In this document: in pieces, positions 1 to 6,668 of the stretch
Numbering within the stretch: the stretch's first letter is position 1
How the letters are laid out: each line of letters begins with the position of its first letter
Assembly (NCBI GenBank): GCA_040007095.1
Contig: JBDTVS010000008.1
Location: 45,250 to 109,249, forward strand
Source: JBDTVS01 sp040007095
Lineage (GTDB): Bacteria > Acidobacteriota > Vicinamibacteria > Vicinamibacterales > CAVVIG01
Direction: 5' to 3'
DNA length: 64,000 nucleotides
Translations under genes and position numbers: made by a program
Notes under the pieces: generated by a model
What the model was told of the DNA's origin: nothing
What the model saw: only the letters and a program-made list of their open reading frames with translations
Database searches by the model: none

Positions 1-167
1 GCCTGACCGGAACCGTGGTGTCGCAGCAAACGTTGCAGCCGTTGTTGTCGGGGCGATATTCCAAGCCCTACGATCGGACGCTCTACAAGATCCGTCGCTA
101 CTTCGACGCGGTGGCGGCCGAATCGTCGGCGAAGCCCGCACGCAAGCCGAAGGGTCGCGCCGCATGA
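1..167 (+). CDS. C-terminal fragment of a small, possibly HTH protein
   Basis: The frame is open from the left edge to a TGA at 165-167, which overlaps the ATG of the next gene (ATGA). The visible residues include VVSQQTLQPLLSGRY followed by TLYKIRRYFDAV. This resembles the recognition helix and following helix of XRE/Cro-like DNA-binding proteins (turn residues SGRY, then a TLxKIxxYF helix). The tail is Lys/Arg/Ala-rich. The start lies outside the window. The XRE-like reading is inference from a short segment. Confidence 0.5.
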   Translation, partial: LTGTVVSQQTLQPLLSGRYSKPYDRTLYKIRRYFDAVAAESSAKPARKPKGRAA

Positions 168-382
168 ACCGCGAGCCGCTCCTCACCGCCGCTGACATGC
201 TCGTTTACCTGCGGCTCGGATCCGAGTCCGCGCTCTATCGCTTGATTCGCGAGCATCACTTGCCGTTCCGACGAGTGGGAAGGCTCTATCGGTTCGACCG
301 ACGCGATGTGGATGCCTGGACCTGCGGCTTCGCGTCCGCGCTCGAACAGGAACGCGCGCAGCGTCCTCGGATCGCCTCTTGA
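164..382 (+). CDS. Excisionase-like helix-turn-helix protein
   Basis: A 72-residue protein with the plan of HTH_17/excisionase DNA-binding domains. A short N-terminal strand leads into TAADMLVYLRLGSESALYRL (HTH), then LPFRRVGRLYRFDRRDVDAW, the typical wing in which an R-x-G-R-x-Y-R-F hairpin is followed by a helix ending in W. Such proteins act as recombination directionality factors or small regulators. The ATG overlaps the stop of the preceding frame, suggesting translational coupling. It precedes a serine recombinase by about 220 bp, so a role in controlling recombination or prophage state is plausible but unproven. Confidence 0.75.
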   Translation: MNREPLLTAADMLVYLRLGSESALYRLIREHHLPFRRVGRLYRFDRRDVDAWTCGFASALEQERAQRPRIAS

Positions 383-551
383 GCCGGGACGGGAGAAAGC
401 CGTTCGGTGGTGGGGCAGCAACGGAAGGGCAGAGACCGCAGCGCATCAGTCACGGGAGCGCCGCGGTCCCTGGAGACTCAACGGAAAAGGAGCCGTCAAG
501 CCATGCGCGCGCAAAGTGTACCAAACCCCGAGGGGGGGCGAAAGCCGCCTG

Positions 552-575
552 CCACACAACCGAACGGTTGTGTGG
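552..575. repeat. Perfect 11-bp palindrome upstream of recombinase
   Basis: Arms CCACACAACCG and CGGTTGTGTGG are exact inverse complements separated by AA, giving a 24-bp palindrome that ends 26 bp before the recombinase ATG at 602. No T-run follows, so it does not look like a terminator. Two readings fit: an autoregulatory operator, or a serine recombinase crossover site (these are palindromic around a central dinucleotide). A second small inverted pair, GGTTG (574-578) and CAACC (587-591), follows directly. Confidence 0.7.
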
Positions 576-601
576 TTGCTGATCTACAACCAGGCGGTTA
601 T

Positions 602-1291
602 ATGGCAGCTCGGCACACGCTCGGGTACGTGCGTGTGAGCACGGAAAAGCAAGCGGACGAGGGGTTATCGCTGGAGGCGCAAACCGTGAAGATCCGCCAA
701 ATGGCCGACCTCCGCGATCTCGCGCTGACAGAGGGGGACGTCATCAGCGACGCGGGCGAGTCGGCGAAGTCGCTTAATCGACCTGGCCTGACCTGGCTGC
801 TCGCCCAAGTGGACGCGGGCGCCGTCGGGACCGTCATCATCGCGAAGCTCGATCGCCTCACCCGGTCGACGAGAGACCTCTGGCCGCTCATCGAACACTT
901 CGAACGGCGGCACGTGACGCTGATCAGTGTGGCGGAGACCCTCGACACCAGCACGGCGATGGGCCGCGCGATGCTCAACATCATCGCGACACTCTCCCAG
1001 TGGGAGCGGGAAGCCATCGGCGAGCGGACGCGCGACGTCCTGCGGCACAAGAAGGCGAAGGGCGAGCGCGTCGGCACGCTGCCGTTCGGCTTTCGGTTGG
1101 TCGCCGGCAGCCGCAGTCAGCTCGAACCCGATGTCGTGGAGCAAGACAAGCTGGCGCTGATTCGGAATCTGAAGGCCGCGGGCGGCAGCACCAGGAAGAT
1201 TTCCGACGCCTTGAATGAGGCGGGCCTGACGACACGGCGGGGCACGCCGTGGCGTGGGCAGTACGTCGCGCGGATCCTCCAGAGGGCGTGA
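602..1291 (+). CDS. Serine recombinase, resolvase/invertase family
   Basis: A 229-residue protein. It opens LGYVRVSTEKQ, with the nucleophile Ser at residue 13, followed by LSLEAQ, then VIIAKLDRLTRSTRDLW (the conserved DRLxR element) and GRAMLNIIATLSQWERE. A short C-terminal part (about 160-229) has the ISxxLNxxGxxTxxGxxW pattern found in resolvase/recombinase DNA-binding regions. At this size it resembles resolvases or invertases more than the 450-600 residue serine integrases, so calling it the phage integrase is not secure. I chose ATG 602 because the catalytic domain begins there; the frame is open upstream to 407 but that stretch is not family-like. Its last codons lie in a 36-bp direct repeat. 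Confidence 0.9.
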   Translation: MAARHTLGYVRVSTEKQADEGLSLEAQTVKIRQMADLRDLALTEGDVISDAGESAKSLNRPGLTWLLAQVDAGAVGTVIIAKLDRLTRSTRDLWPLIEHFERRHVTLISVAETLDTSTAMGRAMLNIIATLSQWEREAIGERTRDVLRHKKAKGERVGTLPFGFRLVAGSRSQLEPDVVEQDKLALIRNLKAAGGSTRKISDALNEAGLTTRRGTPWRGQYVARILQRA

Positions 1292-1294
1292 TGA
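1259..1294 (+). repeat. 36-bp direct repeat, copy A (3' end of recombinase)
   Basis: This 36-bp segment starts CAGTACGTCGCGCGGATCCT and runs through the recombinase stop and the ATGA of the next gene. It recurs at 1602-1637 with a single mismatch (AGAGGG here, AGGGGG there). It encodes the end of the recombinase, QYVARILQRA. Confidence 0.9.
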
Positions 1295-1647
1295 GCGTCC
1301 CTGGCTTGCAAGCCGCTCAAGCCGCCGCGAAGCGTGCGTTGGCCGATCCGCATACGCGGGCGCTCCTGTTCGATCGTTGTCGGCGCACGCGAGCGGATAA
1401 ACGGCTGCGCAGGCGCCTCGGCGGCGTGAAGGGTCGGACGGTGCCGGGCAGGCCGGGTGTCCTACCCAAGCAGCGACTCATGACGCGTCAGGAATTCACG
1501 CGCTGGGTGGTCGACCACACGATCCGCGTCTTCCTGTCCGTCCCGCGTGACGTCGTTCGATGTCCGTGCCGCGACGTGAGCTGTCACGGCTGGCGCTTTA
1601 TCAGTACGTCGCGCGGATCCTCCAGGGGGCGTGATGACGCTCGATGA
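1291..1647 (+). CDS. Unknown 118-residue basic protein between direct repeats
   Basis: I do not recognise the family. ATG 1291 overlaps the recombinase stop (TGATG). The protein is Arg-rich in its first half (DRCRRTRADKRLRRRLGG) and has a compact Cys/His cluster near the C-terminus (CPCRDVSCHGWRF) that could bind zinc. The last 15 or so residues (STSRGSSRGRDDAR) are read out of frame from the second copy of the 36-bp repeat, so the original C-terminus may have ended differently. This supports the idea that the gene was inserted behind the recombinase. A 24-codon frame (1560-1634) overlapping its end would reproduce the recombinase C-terminus. Confidence 0.55.
   Translation: MSVPGLQAAQAAAKRALADPHTRALLFDRCRRTRADKRLRRRLGGVKGRTVPGRPGVLPKQRLMTRQEFTRWVVDHTIRVFLSVPRDVVRCPCRDVSCHGWRFISTSRGSSRGRDDAR
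1602..1637 (+). repeat. 36-bp direct repeat, copy B
   Basis: Second copy of the repeat at 1259-1294, with 35 of 36 positions identical. The unit start-to-start distance is 343 bp. In the recombinase frame it would encode QYVARILQGA and a stop, preserving the recombinase C-terminus. It again ends in GTGATGA, providing the start of the next small gene. Confidence 0.9.
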
Positions 1648-1822
1648 TTTGATCGAGACCCTGCAAGCCTTGCGCGCGCAGTATCCCGGCGCCGGGACCG
1701 CGGTCGTCGATTGCCCGGTCGAGATCGAGCCGTCGTACGAGTTGGGCGAGGTGCAGTTGGGTTTCGTGTTCGTGGTGGATGACGACGAGGACGACGACGA
1801 TGAGCCCACACGGGTGCATTGA
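1634..1822 (+). CDS. Small acidic phage protein
   Basis: A 62-residue protein of unknown function, starting at ATG 1634 (an in-frame GTG at 1631 is an alternative). It begins MTLDDLIETLQALRAQYPG, an amphipathic helix often seen in small phage proteins, continues into beta-rich hydrophobic sequence, and ends in an acidic tail of Asp/Glu with PTRVH. Its start codon sits within the direct repeat copy B. No catalytic motif is visible. Confidence 0.55.
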   Translation: MTLDDLIETLQALRAQYPGAGTAVVDCPVEIEPSYELGEVQLGFVFVVDDDEDDDDEPTRVH

Positions 1823-1903
1823 GTGGACGGGCGATGGGACGACACGAGCCGCCGACGCGGTAGCCGAGGGCGGGCGGCTTCGTACTGTGAATAGTCCACG
1901 CGC

Positions 1904-2029
1904 GTGACCAAGATCTCCCTCGTCTCCAAGACCGAGGACGAGACCGCCGTCGGGTGTGGCGTGTGGCTCGCGCTGGCGGTGATCGTCCTCGCGGCGATCG
2001 CGGGCGGCCTGCTCGCGTGGAGGAGGTAG
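1904..2029 (+). CDS. Tiny single-pass membrane protein
   Basis: A 41-codon frame from GTG 1904. A polar N-terminus is followed by VWLALAVIVLAAIAGGLLAW (about residues 21-40), a clear transmembrane helix, and then Arg-Arg. It ends 6 bp before the next gene, and purines near its 3' end (GGAGGTAGG) serve that gene as a ribosome-binding site. The function is unknown. The call rests on coding plausibility and packing. Confidence 0.45.
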   Translation: MTKISLVSKTEDETAVGCGVWLALAVIVLAAIAGGLLAWRR

Positions 2030-2035
2030 GCGCCG

Positions 2036-2365
2036 ATGGATGACGATCCGCTCGCCCAGGCGACGCAAATGATCGCCGATGCCCGGCAGGCCTTCGCGAT
2101 CGACGTCGACGCGATCCTGAGCGAGCTCCGCCGCTTCAGTGAATCGCTCGGAGACGGCATCGGAGAGATCAACCGGGGGGAAGCCTTACGCATACTGCGC
2201 CGGCTCGTGCTCGAGAAATTCGACCTGCGGTTGCCCATGCGGAGTCTCGAAGCGGCGCGTTTACAGCAGTTGGTGCGCGAGGCGCACGACCTCCTGTCGA
2301 ATCCCGAGACGCAGGTCGACCTGCGGGACTGGTTGAAATCGGCGGAGCCGTTCCTCCGGACCTGA
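2036..2365 (+). CDS. Helical phage protein of unknown function
   Basis: A 109-residue protein, acidic and predicted almost wholly alpha-helical (for example AQATQMIADARQAFAIDVDA and EALRILRRLVLEKFDLR). It has no cysteines and no recognisable motif. A good ribosome-binding site (GGAGG) ends about 8 bp upstream of ATG 2036. It is followed after 13 bp by another small membrane protein. Confidence 0.6.
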   Translation: MDDDPLAQATQMIADARQAFAIDVDAILSELRRFSESLGDGIGEINRGEALRILRRLVLEKFDLRLPMRSLEAARLQQLVREAHDLLSNPETQVDLRDWLKSAEPFLRT

Positions 2366-2378
2366 GATACTCGCCGGC

Positions 2379-2522
2379 ATGAAAGAGCTGCTCGCCGGCG
2401 CGCTGGTGACTCTGGTGACGATCTGGGTGGGGAGCCGGGCGTGGAACTGGACACGGCGACGGGCGGAGAGGCGGGACGAATTGTCGCCGCAATGGCGGAA
2501 CGAACATCGGGAGTGGAAGTAA
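2379..2522 (+). CDS. Tiny membrane-anchored basic protein
   Basis: A 47-residue frame from ATG 2379. The N-terminal hydrophobic helix (LLAGALVTLVTIWVG, about residues 4-18) is followed by a strongly basic WNWTRRRAERR segment and a polar tail. The topology suggests an N-out, C-in inner-membrane protein. The role is unknown. It sits in the same packed cluster as the two preceding small genes. Confidence 0.45.
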   Translation: MKELLAGALVTLVTIWVGSRAWNWTRRRAERRDELSPQWRNEHREWK

Positions 2523-2818
2523 GCACGATGGACGGGCGTGTTTGAGTTTCGGCGAGCTTGTCCGGTGATCCGCGCGGGGCACACGCGAGTCCCTGGATAT
2601 CGATTGATCGGGTTGTATTGAGGAGGAGGAGAGAAGTTGCCGACGGCTGAGGCGAGCAGCCGCCGGCCCTGACGAAGCGCGATCCCAGCGCGCCCACTGA
2701 ACACGGACGAGGTGACCAGGAGGGCATCGATGAGACGGGACGATCGTACGCAGGTTTCTACGCGCGACACAACCTCATGTGTGGGCGCGATCGACGCGCG
2801 TCGTTGGCGGGCTCATCG
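2523..2818. other. Leader region before the replication initiator
   Basis: There is no convincing gene here. The strand carries a strong Shine-Dalgarno-like purine tract (GGAGGAGGAGAGAAG, 2621-2635). It is followed by a TTG at 2636 that opens only an 11-codon frame ending in TGA, so a leader peptide or RNA-level control ahead of the initiator gene is possible. I see no clear promoter or terminator. Confidence 0.35.
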
Positions 2819-3922
2819 ATGAGTGGTCGCTATGTGTCGCGCGTTTTGGAATCGGGGCTCTCTCAGGTACTGAAGCCGATCGCGGTCGCGTGCGCGACGT
2901 ACGCGCGCGACAGCGACGGCACACAGATCCGCATGGGAATGAAGGAACTTGCACACCTCGCCGACGTCAGCCTTCGCACCGCGAAGACGCACGTCCAGGC
3001 CTTACGCGATATGGAGCCGCCCGTGTTAGAGACCGTCCGCAAAGCGACGCAGCACCTCCCCGCGCACTATCGGATGGTGCTCGACAACCTGCCGCCGCGC
3101 GCCGTCAGGCAGCCCATAGAACAGCTGGAGGTCCCACTGCAACCCTCGCCCCCAGAGGTGCAACAGTTGCACCCCTGGGACTCCAGAGGTGCAACTTTGG
3201 ACTCCAGAGGTGCAACCCATGTTGCACCCGATCCGTCAATTGATCCGAAGAACGTACACACACAAACGCGCGCGCGCGAGCCAGAGGTGCAACAGTTGCA
3301 CCCCTGGAAAACGCCGCCGACGCTACCGCTGATCGGATCCGCGCCGCGGCCACCGTGTGAACATCCTCACGCGCACGCCTGGTGTGAAGGTCGAGTCCAT
3401 GTCCCGCGATTCGTCCACTTCGAATTATTCGACCAGCTCGGCGGCCCGATCGGCGAACCCGCCCACGTCAAGGCCGGTCGGCTCATCGCGTTCTATGCAC
3501 GGACCATGGCCGCGATCCCGCACGAGCAGTCGATCGGCGACGACCCGCCGACGTTCTGGCGTAAAGCCTTCGCCGCCTGGATCACGAGTCAATCCCAGCC
3601 CGCGGAGGTGACCGAGCCCACCGCTGTGCCGTTGAAGTCGAATCCCCCTCTGCACGTCTGGGCGCAGATCCTCCACGTGATCGAAACGCGCGTCCCGCGA
3701 CACGACTTCCATATGTGGTTCCTGCAGACGCAGCTCGTGGACGATCACGGGACCGTGATCGAGGTGGGCGGCCTCGATGTGACGCGGGGAGATCTCGTCG
3801 TCGCGTGGATTGAGAAACACTACCGCGACGCGGTGAAGCTCGCGGCCGACCAGGTGCGGCCCGGCCTCCAGGTCGAGTTCGTGCCGTGGCGGATTCGCCG
3901 GCAGCGGACAGGAACAGGCTGA
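2819..3922 (+). CDS. Replication initiator: HTH plus DnaA domain I-like C-terminus
   Basis: A 367-residue protein. Residues about 41-63 (MKELAHLADVSLRTAKTHVQ) form a winged HTH of the phage replication-protein type. Residues about 85-190 are a proline/histidine-rich low-complexity linker in which PEVQQLHPW occurs twice and DSRGAT twice. Residues about 281-355 match the DnaA domain I pattern: W-x3-L-x2-I-E, then DFHMWF, G-x-V-I-E-V, and VVAWIEKHYRDAVKLA. In DnaA that domain binds the helicase DnaB and DiaA, so this protein probably binds origin DNA with its N-terminus and recruits host helicase with its C-terminus. The linker-encoding DNA carries iteron-like repeats (3152-3307). ATG 2819 fits the HTH family start; ATG 2777 is an in-frame alternative. 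No phage helicase or primase is seen nearby, so the host replisome is presumably used. Confidence 0.72.
   Translation: MSGRYVSRVLESGLSQVLKPIAVACATYARDSDGTQIRMGMKELAHLADVSLRTAKTHVQALRDMEPPVLETVRKATQHLPAHYRMVLDNLPPRAVRQPIEQLEVPLQPSPPEVQQLHPWDSRGATLDSRGATHVAPDPSIDPKNVHTQTRAREPEVQQLHPWKTPPTLPLIGSAPRPPCEHPHAHAWCEGRVHVPRFVHFELFDQLGGPIGEPAHVKAGRLIAFYARTMAAIPHEQSIGDDPPTFWRKAFAAWITSQSQPAEVTEPTAVPLKSNPPLHVWAQILHVIETRVPRHDFHMWFLQTQLVDDHGTVIEVGGLDVTRGDLVVAWIEKHYRDAVKLAADQVRPGLQVEFVPWRIRRQRTGTG
3152..3307. repeat. Iteron-like repeats inside the initiator gene, candidate phage origin
   Basis: CCAGAGGTGCAAC occurs exactly four times, at 3152-3164, 3183-3195, 3204-3216 and 3281-3293. The first and last are each followed, after one A, by the inverse GTTGCACCCCTGG (one mismatch), making two identical 27-bp palindromic units at 3152-3178 and 3281-3307. 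A partial inverse (GTTGCACCC) is at 3220-3228. Start spacings of 31 and 21 bp are close to whole helical turns. The run between 3241 and 3279 is rich in CA/CG alternation. The placement within the linker of a replication protein is the same arrangement as lambda O and its iterons. Confidence 0.75.
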
Positions 3923-4030
3923 TAGCGCATTGAACAAGGTTCGGCGGGCTAGGGTCTGCAGCCCGAAGGGTGCGTTCCTGACGCACGGCCCGCCGATCAA
4001 CCAATCAGGCGACTGCTCCAGGAGGCAGCC

Positions 4031-4576
4031 ATGAACGATTCGATTCCCAAGGAGTTAGCACGGTGCATCGCAGCGGGCAGTAAGGATCCGATGCCACGCG
4101 GAATCTGTCCGCGCTGCGGCAAGAACGTCGCGCTGGTTCGCGATCAGTCGCGAACGATTGTGCATGGCTGCTCAGACGAGGACTTTCGCGAGGCGGGGGA
4201 GGGCGGCGGTTCAGTGAACCTCGGCATCGACATGGCGAATGGCACGATCGTGAGAGACCCGCACGGCGCCGCGGCCGCGGGCTATGGTCGGCTGCGAGAA
4301 CTCGACGAGTTGCGTGTCCGGCTCCGAGACGGCACACCAACGGAGTCGATAGCGAGCGTCACCGCAGACTTGAGGGATTTTCTGTCGCGCGGCCGGGGAT
4401 TCGATTGGATAGCTGACTACGAACTATTGCTCGTGGCGCTGGCGCGCCAGTCCCTTTCAGAGCCAGCCACAGAGCGACACTGTTGCGATCTCGCTGAGAA
4501 ATTCTGTCCTGGTTTCGTCCCGATTGGTCGCGAAGCCTTCAACGCGTTTCGGCGGGTGTTGGGAGAACCCGAGTGA
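4031..4576 (+). CDS. Unknown 181-residue protein with zinc-knuckle N-terminus
   Basis: I do not recognise the full protein. Near residue 26 it has CPRCGKNVALVRDQ, with a later single Cys (HGCSDEDF), resembling a small zinc ribbon. Residues about 55-105 are Gly/Ala-rich, and the C-terminal half is helical (DYELLLVALARQSL, then CCDLAEKFCPGF). The ribosome-binding site is CAGGAGG about 5 bp before ATG 4031. Base composition is slightly less GC-rich than its neighbours. It stands alone between the initiator and the J-domain gene, with about 100 bp on either side. Confidence 0.6.
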   Translation: MNDSIPKELARCIAAGSKDPMPRGICPRCGKNVALVRDQSRTIVHGCSDEDFREAGEGGGSVNLGIDMANGTIVRDPHGAAAAGYGRLRELDELRVRLRDGTPTESIASVTADLRDFLSRGRGFDWIADYELLLVALARQSLSEPATERHCCDLAEKFCPGFVPIGREAFNAFRRVLGEPE

Positions 4577-4666
4577 AGTCCCGCTCGCATTCTGGACGCG
4601 CGTCGCGTGGAGGGATGCCGCACTGACGCCCGCGAAGCTGACGTATTTGCAGAATCTGCATAATCC

Positions 4667-5308
4667 ATGACCCAAGTCGACGCCCGCATCAGCGACCACG
4701 ATTCGATCAAGCGGTTCCCGCTCGAGTGGCCCGTCGGCTGGAAACGCACAGCGGCTGCTCGTCGCCTGGAGGCGCCGTTCGGGACGAAGCGCACGAGCAA
4801 CGGCCGGTTGACGGTGCAGCTCGCCACGACACGCCTCGAGCTCGAGGTCGACCGCCTCGGCGCGCGCAACCCGGTCTTGTCGACCAACGTCTCGTTGCGG
4901 CTGGATGGCCGCCCTCGCTCCGACGAGAATCCGAGTGATCCCGGCGCCGCGATCTATTTCAGCTTCAAGGGGAAAGCGAACGTCCTGGCGTGTGATCGCT
5001 TTCGCACCGTCGCCGACAACATCGCCGCGATCGCGGGGCACATCGAAGCCCTCCGGCGCGTCGAACGTTACGGCGTCGGGACGATTGAGCAAGCCCTCGC
5101 GGGCTACAAGGCGCTCCCGGCCGACTCCGCGGCGAACTGGCGTGCCGTCTTCGGCTTCGGCGTCGAGGCGCGCGTGACCGTCGACCAGGTGGACACCGCG
5201 TACAAGTCGCTCGCGAAGGCGAAGCATCCCGATGTCGGTGGCACCGAGGTGGAGATGGCGCACCTGAACCGGGCCCGGGACTATGCGCTGATGGAGTTAC
5301 AACCATGA
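4667..5308 (+). CDS. J-domain (DnaJ-like) phage protein
   Basis: A 213-residue protein. The C-terminal 45-50 residues carry a J-domain core: VDTAYKSLAKAKHPDVGG, with HPD at residues 187-189, then HLNRARDYAL. The HPD loop is what stimulates DnaK ATPase. The N-terminal 150 residues are a separate alpha/beta region (TTRLELEVDRLGAR, AAIYFSFKGKANVLACDRFR) that I cannot assign. Phages use J-proteins to recruit host DnaK during replication complex remodelling or morphogenesis, and its place just behind the initiator favours replication. It overlaps the next gene by 4 bp. Confidence 0.75.
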   Translation: MTQVDARISDHDSIKRFPLEWPVGWKRTAAARRLEAPFGTKRTSNGRLTVQLATTRLELEVDRLGARNPVLSTNVSLRLDGRPRSDENPSDPGAAIYFSFKGKANVLACDRFRTVADNIAAIAGHIEALRRVERYGVGTIEQALAGYKALPADSAANWRAVFGFGVEARVTVDQVDTAYKSLAKAKHPDVGGTEVEMAHLNRARDYALMELQP

Positions 5309-5502
5309 CGCTCGATGAGTTTCAAGAATTCGTCCGCCGTGGCCGCGCCGCGCAAGCCGCCGTCGACGCGCTCGGCGCCGGCTGCGATCACAAGTTCGTC
5401 GATAGCCGGTCGTGTCTGAAATGCGGCTGGACGCCACCGGCCGCTGACGCGGTACGGGAGGAGACGACGGAGCCCCTCGTTTCCATTCGCGACCAGCGAT
5501 GA
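5305..5502 (+). CDS. Small protein with Cys/His zinc-binding motif
   Basis: A 65-residue protein. An N-terminal helix (MTLDEFQEFVRRGRAAQAAV) is followed by GCDHKFVDSRSCLKCGW, an arrangement of C-x-H and C-x2-C that could hold one zinc ion. It overlaps the J-domain gene by ATGA, so it is translationally coupled. The function is unknown. Confidence 0.6.
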   Translation: MTLDEFQEFVRRGRAAQAAVDALGAGCDHKFVDSRSCLKCGWTPPAADAVREETTEPLVSIRDQR

Positions 5503-5509
5503 TTTTCTT

Positions 5510-5743
5510 GTGGCCACCATCCTCACGCAGCGCACCCGCCGCTGTGATGCCACCTGCCACTTCGCCACGAAACCGACGTGCGCGTGCATCTGTGGCGGGC
5601 GGTATCACGGCCTCGGCGACCAGGCGGCCGGGATGTTGAGTCGCGATTGGGGCAGTGGGGAATGGCGCGGATCGCCCGTGGTCCTCGTGCGGAATAGGCG
5701 GACGCGTCGGCCACGACCGGTGCAAGCGTCGTTGGAGTTCTGA
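5510..5743 (+). CDS. Cys-rich small phage protein
   Basis: A 77-residue protein beginning at GTG 5510. The first 35 residues contain RRCDATCHFATKPTCACICG, four to five cysteines plus His, probably a zinc-binding fold. The middle, GRYHGLGDQAAGML, is glycine-rich and the end is basic then hydrophobic (VQASLEF). Families with a CxxxC...CxCxCGGxxHG signature occur in actinophage and related genomes as unknowns. No enzymatic motif is visible. Confidence 0.55.
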   Translation: MATILTQRTRRCDATCHFATKPTCACICGGRYHGLGDQAAGMLSRDWGSGEWRGSPVVLVRNRRTRRPRPVQASLEF

Positions 5744-5753
5744 GGGGCGACCG

Positions 5754-6098
5754 ATGGAGAGCGAATATCTGAGGACGATCAACCGCCTCGCGAAGTGGCG
5801 GACGGTGTTCGCGGGCCGGTGGCTGGGCACGCGGATCGCGACCGATTCTGAAGCGATCGCCGTGCGGGATTTTGCCGAGAAGTATCTCGTCTTGCGCGTC
5901 GAGGTGACGGCGCTGGTGGTCCTGCTCGAACGCGCCGGCATCTTCATCACCGGGCAGTTCGAAAACCAAATCATCAAAGAGTGTGACTACCTCCAGCGGC
6001 AGCTGGAACAGCAATTCCCCGGATTCAAGGCCACCGACGACGGCATGCACGTGGACACCGCGCGAGCCGTGGAGACGACAAAAGGCTGGCCGAAGTGA
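5754..6098 (+). CDS. Helical protein of unknown function
   Basis: A 114-residue protein from ATG 5754, helical throughout with heptad-like stretches (LVLRVEVTALVVLLERAG; IKECDYLQRQLEQQFPGF). It could be a small coiled-coil partner protein. The frame is open upstream to 5655 but the ATG at 5754 follows a GGGGCG purine run. The stop overlaps the next gene (GTGA). Confidence 0.55.
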   Translation: MESEYLRTINRLAKWRTVFAGRWLGTRIATDSEAIAVRDFAEKYLVLRVEVTALVVLLERAGIFITGQFENQIIKECDYLQRQLEQQFPGFKATDDGMHVDTARAVETTKGWPK

Positions 6099-6259
6099 CG
6101 TACAGGCTCGTGACGACGGTCTCCGGCGGGGTGTCCTATTCCGGTATCCAGTGCCTCGTCTGCGGGCGAACCAGCTACAACGGGAACGACATCGAGCAGC
6201 GCTACTGCAGCCACTGTCATCGCTTCCACGACGATCCCGTCACGGAGTCCACCCGATGA
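6095..6259 (+). CDS. 54-residue zinc-ribbon protein
   Basis: GTG 6095 overlaps the preceding stop by GTGA. The short product has CLVCGRTSYN and, after 15 residues, CSHCHRFH, a textbook four-cysteine zinc ribbon with CxxC knuckles. Such mini-ribbons bind nucleic acid or mediate protein contacts. It overlaps the next ATG by ATGA, which supports it being translated. Confidence 0.65.
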   Translation: MTYRLVTTVSGGVSYSGIQCLVCGRTSYNGNDIEQRYCSHCHRFHDDPVTESTR

Positions 6260-6450
6260 TCTGGTTCATTGCCACCGTCTGGGTCTGGAACGACGGAGAC
6301 GAGCACGAGGGCGTGCCGACCGTGCTCCGCCTGCAGGCCGCCGACGAAGACGACTATCGCCAGCGCGTGCGCCGGTACGCCGACGACGTCAAAGGCCGCG
6401 CGTCCCACGTCACGATCGGCCCGGTCAGTGAATCGAAGGTGCAGGGATGA
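6256..6450 (+). CDS. Small unknown phage protein
   Basis: A 64-residue protein from ATG 6256, which overlaps the zinc-ribbon gene stop (ATGA). It opens MIWFIATVWVWNDGDEHEG, with Trp/Phe-rich beta-strand character rather than a membrane helix, and continues with an acidic then basic helical section (DEDDYRQRVRRYADDVKG). The function is not recognisable. It overlaps the following gene by 4 bp. Confidence 0.55.
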   Translation: MIWFIATVWVWNDGDEHEGVPTVLRLQAADEDDYRQRVRRYADDVKGRASHVTIGPVSESKVQG

Positions 6451-6668
6451 CCACGACGATCGCGCTCGTCAATCGACCTGGGAAATGTCGTTGGTGTGGC
6501 TGCACGCACGACCGCCCGTGCGCGAACGGCTGCGGCTGGGCCGATCGCGCGCAGACCCTCTGCACCGAGTGCGCGCCGCTCGACCACGCGATGCGCACGG
6601 CCACGGGCCGCCGCCTGCTCGCCGAGTGGCTCCAGGAACACGACTTCAACACGAGGACCCTCCTCTGA
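6447..6668 (+). CDS. Small Cys-rich (zinc) protein
   Basis: A 73-residue protein with CRWCGCTHDRPCANGCGW and then LCTECAPLDH, giving seven cysteines and two histidines in about 40 residues, typical of a treble-clef or zinc-ribbon fold. The CxxCGCTxxxPCxxGCxW pattern recurs in small phage-encoded unknowns. It starts in an ATGA overlap and ends one base into the next start. Confidence 0.6.
   Translation: MTTTIALVNRPGKCRWCGCTHDRPCANGCGWADRAQTLCTECAPLDHAMRTATGRRLLAEWLQEHDFNTRTLL

Noticed and set aside
602..1291. Calling the serine recombinase the phage integrase
   Set aside because: It is only 229 residues, and the prophage sits in a tRNA gene, more typical of tyrosine integrases.
3251..3280. 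Alternating CA/CG tract as a Z-DNA element
   Set aside because: Only about 25 bases and inside a coding region; no independent evidence.
3152..3307. CRISPR-like array
   Set aside because: Four short repeats at irregular spacing within a coding region, no spacer-sized intervals and no cas genes; iterons are a better explanation.
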